Of a DNA stretch of 64,000 nucleotides, positions 12,501 through 25,556 are shown one piece after another. The notes beneath the pieces were generated by a model, which saw only the letters and a program-made list of their open reading frames with translations, searched no databases and was not told where the DNA came from. The stretch spans positions 6,528,348-6,592,347 of the forward strand of contig CM060471.1 in the NCBI GenBank assembly GCA_030544235.1, read 5' to 3'. The stretch's first letter is position 1; the number at the start of each line of letters is the position of its first letter. The position numbers and the translations under genes are program-made. This stretch comes from Lepturacanthus savala. Taxonomy: Eukaryota; Chordata; Actinopteri; Scombriformes; Trichiuridae.

Positions 12501-15333
12501 TCTAAACTACGACAAGGACAGAAGTCCTTAGACATCCGAAATTTTGAGCATAGCTTGATTAAGCTGCACATAAACGGACTGAGTGATACATACATTCAGA
12601 GATTCCTTCCTTCATAGATAGATTGATACTTTTACTACACCATGTTAAATTAGCTCAATATCACTAAATTTGTGACCCGACCCATCAAATTTACATGCAT
12701 GTACAAAGTGTAGTTTTAATCCTTAGATGCATTGTTGCAAGTTGTTGTTGCTGTTGTTGTCTTACAATGTCTTCTTAAAGAAATATTATATTATATTCCA
12801 GCTATTTCTTAAACAAATGGTTTTGATGCCATACTCTTGATATTATATATTTATTAAATATGAATTTTATATTTACATTTTAACTAACCTTTTATATATT
12901 CTAAGAAATTGCACAAACACAAAATGGATGTTGGTATTTTGTTGTGTTATTTTCTTCTTTTTCAACCATCAAAATGTTCAAATAGTGAAAATTTAAATTG
13001 AAATCAGTCCTCTGGACTCACATAATCCTGGAGAAAAATTAGTTTGATTCTGACAACTGCAGTTAATTAACTGCTAGCCAAATCATAAAATTCACAGCTA
13101 TAGCACCACCATCTGCCTAAATTACACTAAATTCAATCCTGCACTTAGTTGCATCCCCAGCAATGCACCCACACAAATGTGAAGGTTCTAGAGATACATG
13201 ACACACACAGAAATGGAGATTCCTCATTTTACAGTGAAATGTAAAGACTCAGTCAAGTGTTGAAATAACTGTTTAAAACTTGAAATTAAATTGTTCCAGG
13301 AAGAAATCTGTAAGAAAGTCAGTGACAAATCATGTTTGGCAAGACAAGAGTTTTAAGAAGCATTCATCAGATCTCTCAAAATCTACATTTTGTGCTCATG
13401 TTGGTTTCTTGTTTTTTAGAATTCCATTTGTATCATTTTTTTTAAATCATCATCAATCATCTGTGTGATTTTTTTTTTACACAAAATGTCAAATGGTGTA
13501 ACTGAAAAAGAAAGAATAATATATAATCCACCTAGAATATGAAAAATTGTTGATAGCATGGGTTTTTAATTTTTAAAACCTTTTTAAGAGAGTTTTTAAG
13601 TTCATGATTGTCAGAATTTGTCATATATTGTGATTAGGGCTGTCAAGCGATTAATTTTTTTAATCGCAGTTAATCTCAGAAATTCCATAGTTAATCACGA
13701 TTAATCACATTTGAGATTGTATGTTTAAAATTGTGTTGTTTTGCATTTCAAGACTGTTTGAGACCCACAATGTTAAGCATTTCTTACCAGTGTCTTAATT
13801 GGGAATAAAATGAACACAAAGAAAGAATTTACGTTTCAACACTTTGTATTTTACAAAAGTGTTGAAATTTGCACTTTTTATAAAAGTGCAAATATTTTTT
13901 AAATCAGAAAAGTGCCATTTAAGAAAAGTGCCCACTTGTCTTTTCTTCAAAGATACAGCATGAAACCCTGACTTATAGATAGGCAATAACAAGTATTAAG
14001 AAGATGAAAGTATTATGTATTAAGCATAAACTAGTAACAGAGTGCTTACTTTGAGAGATTCTGTTATTTTCTTTGACGTGCAATCATCCACGGGTCTACG
14101 GTGACACTGCAAAATGGTAAATTTAAATAAAACTAGACGTGCTCCGGTGGTACTGAAACTCTGCTTCACATATGTTGCATTTAACTTTCGTCTTGTCAAC
14201 TGTACCATCTCTAATTTTTTTAAAGTCAAACAGACCCTTCAAAAGTCCAGAGGTCCAGAGGAGCTGCCTACGGATGTGTAGAAGGGACAAAAGGCTGGCG
14301 AACTTTAATCGCGATTAAAAATAATTATCGCGTTATGGATTGCATTAATCTAGTCGCGATTAACGCGTTAACGCTGACAGCCCTAATTGTGATGTTCTGA
14401 CATGAATTTATTGTGCCCCAGTACATCGATGACACCCTACCTGCTGAGTCCCCCTACCTGTACGGCCTTCATCCCAACGCTGAGATCGGCTTCCTCACAC
14501 AGACCTCAGAGAAGCTGTTTCGCACAGTCCTGGAGATGCAGCCCAGGGACGGCGGTGTTGGCGAGGGTGGCGGGATGACGCGGGAGGAGAAGGTAAAGAA
14601 GATAAACTCATACAATCAATAGAAAGAGAGATGGACCGATATATCAACTGCATTCCTTTAAATCAATACGTCCATCCACTCTAGAATGATGTATACATGG
14701 TGTTTGCTGTACATTACTCTAGCTGTGGGTATTCAGATGTGATTGTTAAATATCTCATTCCGGAACCACAGGTAGTAATCTGCTGCTGTAACAACCTCCT
14801 ATCTCCTGTGAAGCTTCCCACACCCTCTTGAATCCTGGTTGCAGGGATTTGCTTCTATTCAGAAACAAGCATTAAACAGCCCCGGCTGAGTGAAAACTCC
14901 ATACAGATATCCAGAAAGCTCTATTTGAGTAATAGAAGGCTTTTCTTGTGTTAAAGATCCAATACAAACATGTTTTAAGACACGTGAAATACTCTTTTCT
15001 GAATAATAATGTGAGCCTGTTATATGTTTAAACTCCAAAGGTTCAATTATCGCATTAAAATCTCTAAAATTACATCTCTTAAATATTTATAGGAATTATA
15101 AATTCCTATAAATACAGGATAAAATAGTTAAACTGTTAACACATTATATCATATTAAAATATTATAGGACTGCATATTGATATATTATGATGTGAATTTA
15201 TATCAACACTGCAATTTATGAGTTGTATTAGTTATAAATGTACAATGTATTCACTCAAATTAAACAATCCATTAAATTGAATTGAGTTCATAAATTACAG
15301 ATCACTTATAAAAAGCAGAATACAAATTTTAAC

Positions 15334-15380
<47 letters not shown>

Positions 15381-16143
15381 TCTGCCTTATTATGACCACA
15401 AAACCATGCATGATCCAATCATAATAAGTTGTGCTCTATAACAACAATCGTAATATTGTGCTGCACAATGTAGAACATAAAACGCTTGTATCAGTGCAGA
15501 TACAATGAAACTTGTGCCTGTGCCCCAGTGCATGCTGGGAGGCTTCCCAACACACCTACCCATTTAAGTGCAAACATGTGATCAGGACTAATTATTTCAA
15601 AATAAAAGGGCACTGTTATCCAAGATAATTTTATCTAAGATGAACAAATCACTCTTATTACTGTGTGGACAGATTCTAATTAACTGATTAGCTAATTACA
15701 GGATCATATTAGCCTGATAACAGCATGTTAACCTGTATTAGTAAGAACTGAGACCCAGATGTGCCTGTTTTTGATCTGTTTTCCTGGATTGGTTAAAAGA
15801 AAAGGACTCATGAGTACATTGGTCATTCTCAGACACGTTTTTTAAAGTGAAAAAAGGTCTGTAAACATCACAAGCAAATAAATGTTTGTGCACGGAAGCA
15901 GAACCACTACTACTACTAGCTACTGCCCTGAGCCTGAGCCAAAAGTCCATGTTTTTTTTATGGCTACACCATTGTCCAATAAATCATGTCATGTACATTT
16001 TATACACATTTCCCTAAAATTATATATACCCAGTATACATCCGGTCTCTTTGGAACTTTAGAAACCAGATCCAGTAGAATTTAAAATAGAGAAACATTTT
16101 GAGCTGTATTTCTCTATTCAAGGTGCTATAGAAATAATAAGTT

Positions 16144-16178
<35 letters not shown>

Positions 16179-19100
16179 GTTTTGTGGATTTGAAAATGTT
16201 TGCCTGCAGCAGAGCATGGGTTTGTCACGACTGAGCTGGTGGTAGGTCAGTGAGTTTTAAGTGTTAAAACGTCTGTGTTTGAACTCAAGCTTGTTAAAAA
16301 GTCAAGCCCTCACACACAGACGGTATCTTGGGTAAATATATGTAAACCACAGCCTTTCACCAAGAAGACTGTCACAGCCTGAGAAAGAGCAGCGAATCCT
16401 GAATGCATGATGACTACAGGTGACATTTTCTGTAGCTGCTGCACACTGAATTGGAAATAAATTGCAGTCCAACAATTTGGAGCCTCTGACAGCACCTAGG
16501 CAGGTTTTACAGGGAAGTTTGGCAGTTTCTACTTCAGCACTGAAGTACTATGGAGCACAGATGCACAAATGACATGTGCATAAATAAATGATTAAAGACA
16601 AAAAAAAAGTAAAAATGAAAACAACGTCAGTAATGATGCAGGACATGATTAAATGACTTTACTGGATTTATATTTCCATAAATATATATATTTTTTTGTA
16701 TTTAGTTTTTCTACATTTTTTTAAACATGCCAAAATATTGTAACAAAAATCTGGGGCTGCAACTGACTCATTTATGACATTATTTTATTATTTAAAGGCA
16801 CAGTGTGTAGTTTTCTGGCAGCATTTACTGCTGAGGTTGCAGATCGCAACCAATTACTGAAACATGCAACCTACGGTTGCTGCAATAATAGCAAGGACCA
16901 AGTGTCATTGCTGGAAAAAGATGCTATTGCTGCTGATGCTATGTGGTTAATGTAAGGTAAATGTTGATTACATGTTTCAGATAATGACAATGTTCACCTG
17001 CAGAGTTTGCATAATGCATCTTCTTGGGGTTGTCTCCTCCAAAATAATCCCACATTTAGGATTTCTTGCCCATTTTATTAGTAACTATCTAATAACTACC
17101 TCCTAATTATCCTATAACTACCTAATAATTACCTAATGTCTATCTAGCAAATATCTAATAACTACAAAGTCATACACAGTCCAGCCATATACTAGGTCTT
17201 AAGGAAATTTTAGTTTGTTCTTAATCCTTTAACCAAACATCCAATCAGAACTTGGTCAACTTCTCATCGACTAATGTATGGTCGACTATTAGGAGGCGGT
17301 CCTACAATAGTCTGTCTCAGCACAAGCCAGGGAGCCAGCTGCCAATCACAGCTGTCAATCAATGACAAAGCTACTATACATATCCTAATAATAGAGCAAT
17401 CATTTCCAAAATGACCTCCAGCACACTTACAGGGCCTGAATATCAAGAAATGGCTGAAAACAGCCATTGACTCTTCTTCTGTCAGTGGCGATTTTTAGGT
17501 AATTAATTTGCCATTTGTCTGAAGGTGTATGTTTCTATGGCACCTTAGATCATACTCATTTAGTCAAGTCAAGTCAATTTTATTTATATAGCTCAAAATC
17601 ACAAATCACAGATTCGCCCCAGTAGGCTTCAGTTTTGTCCTTAGACCCTCACATTGTACAAGGAAAAAGACCCTAAAAAAGACCTTTAACGGGGAAAAAA
17701 AAAAACATTTAAACCTCCTTTATAAAACAAACTTTCCTGAAACAAAAAAAAAAAATGAAATCCTTATTCAGCCTGGAGGAGCATCAAACATACCAGCCAC
17801 TGTGTGTGCGTGTGTGTGTTTCTGTTCCTCGATGTATTATGATGTGTGACCTTTCTGGCTCAGAAGTCTGGATCCTCCTGTCTTAACAGATGACAGCCGT
17901 GCAGAGTTTACCAACGAGGCCCACTTTGTATTCAGCGAGCTCCGGAGCTGCCAAACCCAGATCAGATATTTGAACTGAAAAATCCATAGATATGATGACC
18001 TCATATCCTTTGTTCAGCACCTAATCCGCTGCTTGATCGCTAATGCTGGTTGCCTTGGGAAAATGTTGACACAGACATTAGCTTTCATCACTTGCCCACA
18101 AAAATATGATGTGAGCATTGATTTTCTGGAGGGATTAGACTGTTATTGAAAACAAAGAGCTGCCGTTGCAAAATACATCTTCATGAATATTTATGGGAGT
18201 GTCTATTTCAAACTGTAACAGCTTCTCAGGCTGTCAAAGTTGGCACTACTGAGTTTATCTAACACAGATAACCTCAATCTCTTATAAGTCTTTTATTTAT
18301 TTCAAGGAGTATACTTTCCCCTTCTGTTTTCCCTGTCTTAAGCATCTTTAATAGAAACAGAAGGTCCAATGACGACCTGATGATCAGATGCTCTGAGGAG
18401 GCAGCAATAATGTGCGCTCTCAATTCATTTAAAGGTGCGTGTGGTGCTGGAGGAGATCATGGAGAAACTCCCAGAGGAGTTCAACATGGCCGAGCTGCTC
18501 GGGAAGGCGGAGGAGAGGACTCCCTACCAGGTGGTGGCACTGCAGGAGTGTGAGCGCATGAACCTCCTGACCCAGGAGATCAGACGCTCCCTCCGTGAGC
18601 TCAGCCTGGGCCTCAAGGTGAGGAGTCTGATTGCTGATCGTGGTAAGGAAGACTATTCCACAGGACAGGAGCCTGGTAGTTGAAGGCTCCGCCTCCCATT
18701 TTGATTATAGAAAAGTAATATGCAGCTCTGGTATTACAGAGTGCCTTCCTGTACATTCTGAGACTCTCTTTCCATGTGCAGAGAACGTCTACCAGTTTGG
18801 TAGAACACCATATTTGCCCCAGTCTTCACAAAGCTTGCTTCAATTTACAGGTTTGACAGTTATACCACGGCGGGACTCTTTTTTGTTTAGTTAAACTCTT
18901 TTTTTTGCTCTTAACCTCCTAAGACGCAACCCTGTGCAACTGTGGGAACTGTGTAAGTAACACAGTTCCCACATTTCATTTGAAAATGCTGGCTTTAAGC
19001 TATCAGATTTGGATGGTCTCTTCATGATAAATTTCCACTGGGTCGCACTGCTGTCCATTAAAACAAAGGTGGTCAAACTTTTGTAGTCGCTTTCAAGCTG

Positions 19101-22100
19101 GCTGGCTCTCTACCCCATGCTTCTATTGGCTCGTGCATGGTGTCAATCAATGTGAAACAACTTCCAGACCATAATTGTTGCATTATTTGATGTAGAAACC
19201 AATGACTGAAGTGTAGTATTGCCCTTAACGACCCCCCCTCCGCTCCCCTGTACTGCTCACACTGCAGCGTGTCTTAAGAGGTCAAAGCAGGGATGTCAAA
19301 GTGTGACAAAAAATGGACCAGTTTCTTTTTCTTCATAGAAATATGAAATCAGTGATAAACTTTCAAGGCTCAACGGATAAAATATTTACAGTTTGATTTG
19401 TAAATGATTTGTAAGTCACCTCTGCTTAAAAAAAGTGCACTGAAAAAAACATCTTATCATGATAAAATATCTTGTATTTAATACATTTAGTCCAATGTTG
19501 ATTAGAATTATCTTGAAAATGGCAGCTAATTTTGCTTATTTCAAATTTTTCCAAAATATGACATAGAAAGTCAGAATTATGAAATAAAAAGACCAAATAT
19601 AAGATAAAAAACAACATAGGATAGGATAAAAAGTCAAACAATTTAATCTAATTTAAGAAACAAGTGGGTCGCCAAACTCAAGAAAAAAAAATAATTATGC
19701 TCAATAAAGGACTAATTGTACCAAACAAGATATTTTCACTTGTAAAGATTTAATTTATTTCAATATGGAATAACTGGGACATCATATTGTTCACTTTTTT
19801 ATGTAATCTCTCCTGTTTTAGTGGTCTGACCCACTTCAGATTAGGCTGTGCCTTATGTAGCCCATGAACTAAATAGAGTTTGACACCCCTGGGTTAAAGG
19901 TCCCATATTGTTCAATTTCTAGGTATTGTTTGAAGTTTTGATATGGGTTCACATACCAGAAATCATTTGATCAGGTAAAAATATATTGATGAGACAAAAT
20001 CTTTTCATTCACCTACATGTTGTTTTACTTATGCTGCAAAAGTTCTGACTCATTGTACAACTGCATTGGTTCCATCACCTGAATAATTAGTCTTTTAGCT
20101 GTTACACGTCCAGTACTAAATTACCAGCCATGCAAAGTGGGCCCTGAAAGTCCCAGGATTTCTCTACAAAAAGTTGAAATGCATCGTCTAAAATGTTGCC
20201 AAGCGGGAGCTGCCTTCTTCTGTTGCTACGGGAATAACAGGAATAAAACAGGACAGGACATATTCAGTCCCGCAAATTCAGATCAAATCAAACATGATGA
20301 AGAAAGCAAACGCCTCTCATATACCAACAAAGTAACAGAAAATATCTTTCCTAATGATTTACATGAAAGTAGCAGTCGCATCTTTTGTACTCAATATGCA
20401 GTTTTTGCCGGTTTATTGCACAAAATCAAAAACTTTGTAAATCACTATTCACAAAAAAAATCTTCCACAAAACCAAACTTGTTAGATCACAATAATCACA
20501 AAAAAAACCTTGAAAAAACGTTCATGTAGAGAAGTCCTGTGTCAAAATTTAGTGTTCAAACTTTTAGTCTGTATTGATCAAAACAAGTGTAGTTGTTTTT
20601 GTTTCTGAAGACTCTCTGCACCTTCATGACGCTTGTGTGTGTCCACAGATCCCACAGCAGCAGGGAATGAACGTCAGCATAATATCATTAAATGTAAAAC
20701 AAATGTGCTTTGAGTGACCTGTCCTTCGAAATCCGAACACAAAACCCTCAATTATCCCCAGCATCTGTGATTCACATGGCGGCTCGGCTGCTGTTAACAC
20801 CTACAGGCGTCTGCATTTTGTATTCATGCATAACTAAAACCATTGTTGTCAGAAGCCCAGATTTTAGAAGACTCACAGATCCGGCTTCCAGAGGAGCAGA
20901 AAGGAATGAGACGTCTAACGCTGTGTCATGTATTAATAACAAAAAAGAGGGAAAAAAAGAGGAGAATAATGTGTGAAATGCTTGTCTGGAGTTATGAGGT
21001 TTCGATCTCCCGACGCTACAAGCCTCAATAAATCGGCTCAGTGATTTAAAAGCCATGTAGACTATTGTACCAGCAAATGGAACCATATTTTGCCTTTATA
21101 GTGGAATAAAAGGGAACTATCAGAATGTTATGGTGCAGCCTTATAGCGCTATGGTGATGTCAAGTGTGCTGACGGATCAGGATTATTTTGGCGAAAGCTT
21201 CATGGCAAACTCTGCGAGGTAGATAAATCTACGGAACCTTATCGGCCCTCATAAAGAATTGTTATGACATCAGCAATACCTCAGCCGCAGTATCAGTCAG
21301 TGAAGGACAACCACTGTTTTCACTCGTCTCATTACTCTTCAGTGCCGTCCTCCCTTGGCTATCTTACAGCATATTTCCTTATCGGCCATGTTTATGTATG
21401 CATCAGTAGTTGCTGAGGGTTTGTTATCGTTCAGTACCTCATACCGGGCCCCGGAGGTGCCGCCGCCGACGTTTGGCTGCAGAGACTAACAGGAAGTGAC
21501 ACGTCGAGCTCCCGGTTCCTTCCTGTAATGAAAATTGGTGAGTGAGGAAAGGCAGCATCTGTCAACGTTCAGAGCAACATTCATAATCAAAACAGAAAAT
21601 ATCCAGCTAATTGGGAACAGGATGGAATTGAAATTATATTGTTTTTCACTGTCCGCCTCTTCATTAGCATGAGACAAACACTGGAAAAGTCAAATTTAAG
21701 CACAGTGAAAACAGAAAATAGGGAAACAACTTAATTGAATGATTTCAATTGGTAACATCTAAATGAATTAAGTTGATTGAAATTAAATTAATAACATGGA
21801 GTAACTCCAACTTATTAATTCAGTTTCAATTAGCTTAATTAATTTAGGTGTTTCCAATTGAAATGATTAAATTAAGTTGATTCCTTATTAATAATTACTA
21901 AGTTGGAGTTACTTCAACTTATTAATTAAATTTAAATGAACTTAATTCATTTACATAGGTGTTACCAAACAAACAATTCAATTAAGTTGGTTCAACTATA
22001 CTTTTATTTTTCTCATACACTGTATAAATAATGGACAGAGCCTCAATGACTTTAAATCAAATCTTTTTTTTAAGTTTTGAAGCTTCATAGTGCTTTTTGA

Positions 22101-25100
22101 AATGCGCGGTTGAATGTGTGGCACAGTTTGTGCGTGTTTATCAAATGGACGAGAGTGTGGAGCTGACTCGCTGATGAACAGAGTACAGCATTTAGAAAGG
22201 GCAGATATTTCCCTCAGGAGTTGTTAGAGAGCAGAAACAGAGCTAATATTGGACTTACATTCACCGGGTGATCAGAAACATGACTCCTAATGAAGGATCA
22301 TGTAGCGCCGTAACTGCTGCATGAAATAAGCAGCTGTTTGACACATCCACCAGGGGAAATTTGTAATACTCATGTCAATTTGCAGGTTAGATAGTTGGTT
22401 ATCTACGTGTCCATTCTGATGTGGCTAAAGTATCATGTCTGTCATAAATTCAGACATTTTGACAGTATAATATGAAACCTTTCTAGGTTAAAATGTTCAA
22501 AAATGATCTCTGGTAAATATTTTGTGTTGTTGAGTTGTGTACATTCATTAACCCAGTTGTTTCCAACAATTTAAAAACCTTGAGAAATGTGTAATCTTTA
22601 TTGTGTTTCATTGTGTTACCATTGGCTTATCTAGCTTTTAGTGACATTTTCATGATCAGTAAAAAAAATTTTGATTTTTAAGATGAAATTGCTTTATTCA
22701 GTGTTTTTAGTGGTTTTAATCATTGAGTCTGTTTGTTTAGGAGAGAGAGACCCTGAGGATAAAGAACACTGAAGGAATCTGGAGAAGACCCAATGTTAAC
22801 AATACATTTGAAAAATTGTTCTTTGTGATTTTTTGTGAGTTGATCTGTGCCCCCTCAATCTTCAGGGAGAGTTAACCATGACCAGTGACATGGAGAACAT
22901 TCAGAACGCTATCTTCCTGGACCTGGTGCCCGACAGTTGGACCAAGCGGGCCTACCCCTCCATGTCGGGCCTGGCCCTGTGGTTCACCGACCTGCTGGCC
23001 AGGATCAAGGAGCTGGAGGCCTGGTCGGCGGACTTCGTGCTGCCCTCTGTGGTGTGGCTCGCTGGCTTCTTCAATCCCCAGTCTTTCCTCACAGCCATCA
23101 TGCAGGCTATGGCCCGAAGGTAGCGTAACATTGTAACGCCTGAGGTCGTGGCTGAGTGCTAATCTGCAGTGTTTGGACTAATGTGTTACAGCATAAGAAA
23201 TGCTGTAATGCATTGATTTTTGCTGTAATGCAGAAAAAAGGGTCATGTTCCTCAGTACAAATGTCAGTAACGTGCATTACAATGTGTTTTAACCTGGATT
23301 AAGGTGGTCGTTTTTTTGTTTGATTCATACAAATTCACTAAAATCATTGCAAGATCAGCAGCAGTGAAACGTCCATTAAAAAAAAATGTTTCATCTCCTT
23401 TTAGATGAGTGAACCTGTAGAAAACATCCTTTACGTTAGTGAAACATAAGGATTTGAAGTCAAATGCACTTTGTGTGCTACACCTAAAGAATTGTCCACT
23501 TCCTGAAATAGCAGCAGTAATTTAACATGACAAGAGCATGAGAGTGGTGATAAAACGACAAAACAACCAAGATTAACATTCCCGTTTTCAAGGGAGTTAG
23601 GAGTCTTGTGTCAGATTTGAAAACTTGTCAGCAACATCCTTGTTGTGACTAGCAGCACTAATGTCAAAGATTTATTTAGATGGCCAAATCCATATTTCTA
23701 GTTATTTTTGTGAGAGTAATTTAAAAGTAATGCAATAGTAGTGTAATGCCTTACATTATAAATACAGTAATATTGTAATGTAACAAATTACTTGACAGTA
23801 ACAAGTACTAAATAACACATTACAGTTTTAATTAACTTGCCCAACACTGCTGATCTGACAGTAAACCCTGTGTTCTGGTTGGTAGGAATGAGTGGCCTCT
23901 GGACTCCATGGGTCTACAGTGTGACGTCACAAAGAAGAACCGCGAGGACTTCAGCTCTCCGCCTCGGGAAGGGGCTTATGTGCACGGGCTGTACATGGAG
24001 GGAGCACGCTGGGACACGCAGGTAAATTAACTATTCATCGATTTTCCTATGCTCAGCCGACAGTTAACAAACCGCTGACTCATCACGTCATCGGAAAGGT
24101 GTAGGCAGAGAATAAACAAGATAAACAACAACGCAGGAGTTCTGTTGACTCACAAGCACCTTACTATAATATTCCTTTCCACGCCGCCACTGATGATGGA
24201 TGACGCTCACGCGTGAACAGGAGGTGAGCCGACCTCGAAAACGCTTCTTTAAACCAAGTCAAGCGAAAAAACTCCGATATTTTCCCCTGCAGGGACTCCA
24301 CATCCCCCTTTTGTGGTTTAATTTTCTGCTTTGCATCCTGCTTGTGTTCAAGCTCTCGGGAGCACAAGTGCATTACTCAGCTTCCCTGGGCTCTATCTAT
24401 CTACATGCATACAGCTACTGTATATATATGTGCCCGGCTTTCAGGCAGCATCCCTGTAGACTTCTTAATTAGGGAATGTGCAGAGCATGCACTCGAACAC
24501 TTTAGATCGCCCTTTAGTGGAGCGGCTCCCTTTTTTTCTTCATTAAAGTTGGAGATGCAGGCAAATGGGCAGACAGACGGCCACGGCTCCCTCCTCTCCC
24601 CTTCACCTCCTCCTCTTCCTCCTCCCTTCACCTCCTTAAGGCCAGGCTTGTGCCAGCGGTGCGGAGCAGCAGAGTGTGCATATGGGAGTAAGCTGCACTA
24701 CATCTGGACACAGCTGTGTGCAGCAGTCAGAGCTCTGATAAACCCTCTCATCTATATTAATGAATTTCTTTTTATTCTGAGAGGTTTCAGACATTAAAGG
24801 CAGCCACACTGAAAATCGTTTCTGGTTAAATTTACTTTATTTTAGTATGGAAACTAAACAAATTCATCGAAATCCACATGTTGTGGTTAAGTTTGTTAAT
24901 TACGATTGTTAATATGTTTAAATAATTTATATCTGCAATATTAGTGCAACTAATTTGAGTAAATGCATTATGTAATCAGAGCTGGACTATGTACTTAAGT
25001 TAACTAACTTAAGTGCTAAGTTAAGTACTGAGTTAACTACTAAGTACTTAACTGAACTAAGTACTGTTGTGCACAGTACTTGCCTCAAGTGCGGCACCAT

Positions 25101-25499
25101 TAATATGTTGTGTCTTTCACTAATTCTTCAGGTAGAATTGACTATCAGAAAGAATCAATGTGGATTCATTAAAAGTTTTAGAATTTCGGGGCACCACCTC
25201 TCGGTTGAGGAAAAGATAGTCAATTCTCTGATTCAGTCTCATGAATTGTAATAATCTATTAATTTGGACGTCTGATTAACAATTAACTTAATAATAGAAA
25301 CCAGGGTCAATTAATAGCTATTAATAGTTGAAGGATTCTGAGTTCTAAAGTAGAGGTTGGCAGAATTCATTATTGTACAACATTAAAGAGGCAGAATGTA
25401 TGACTCAAAAGCATTTATTCATAAAAATACAAAAGAAAAAAACACACAATAAACAATCTAAACTAAATGTATCTATGTACATGTGAATGTGCGTAGATG

Positions 25500-25556
<57 letters not shown>

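Larger units (their letters stand above)
7199..13626. other. dnah9 intron, left part
   Basis: AT-rich sequence with one dispersed repeat (8214-8452) and one putative hAT element (9687-10232). No further structure is recognised between 10233 and 13626. Confidence 0.6.
14593..18434. other. dnah9 intron (3.8 kb)
   Basis: Microsatellites, a short tandem repeat and a retroposon-like fragment. No gene is seen. Confidence 0.6.
18618..22865. other. dnah9 intron (4.2 kb)
   Basis: It holds a hAT element (19288-19891) and an AT-rich tandem repeat (21690-22010). The 130-residue open frame at 20137-20529 lacks recognisable motifs and is not called. Confidence 0.6.

Noticed and set aside
20137..20529. 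130-codon open frame in a dynein intron
   Set aside because: Amino-acid composition reflects AT-rich intron DNA; no family recognised.
24342..24797. 151-codon open frame in the last dynein intron
   Set aside because: No domain, low complexity around a CCT-rich run, and no splice context linking it to the gene.
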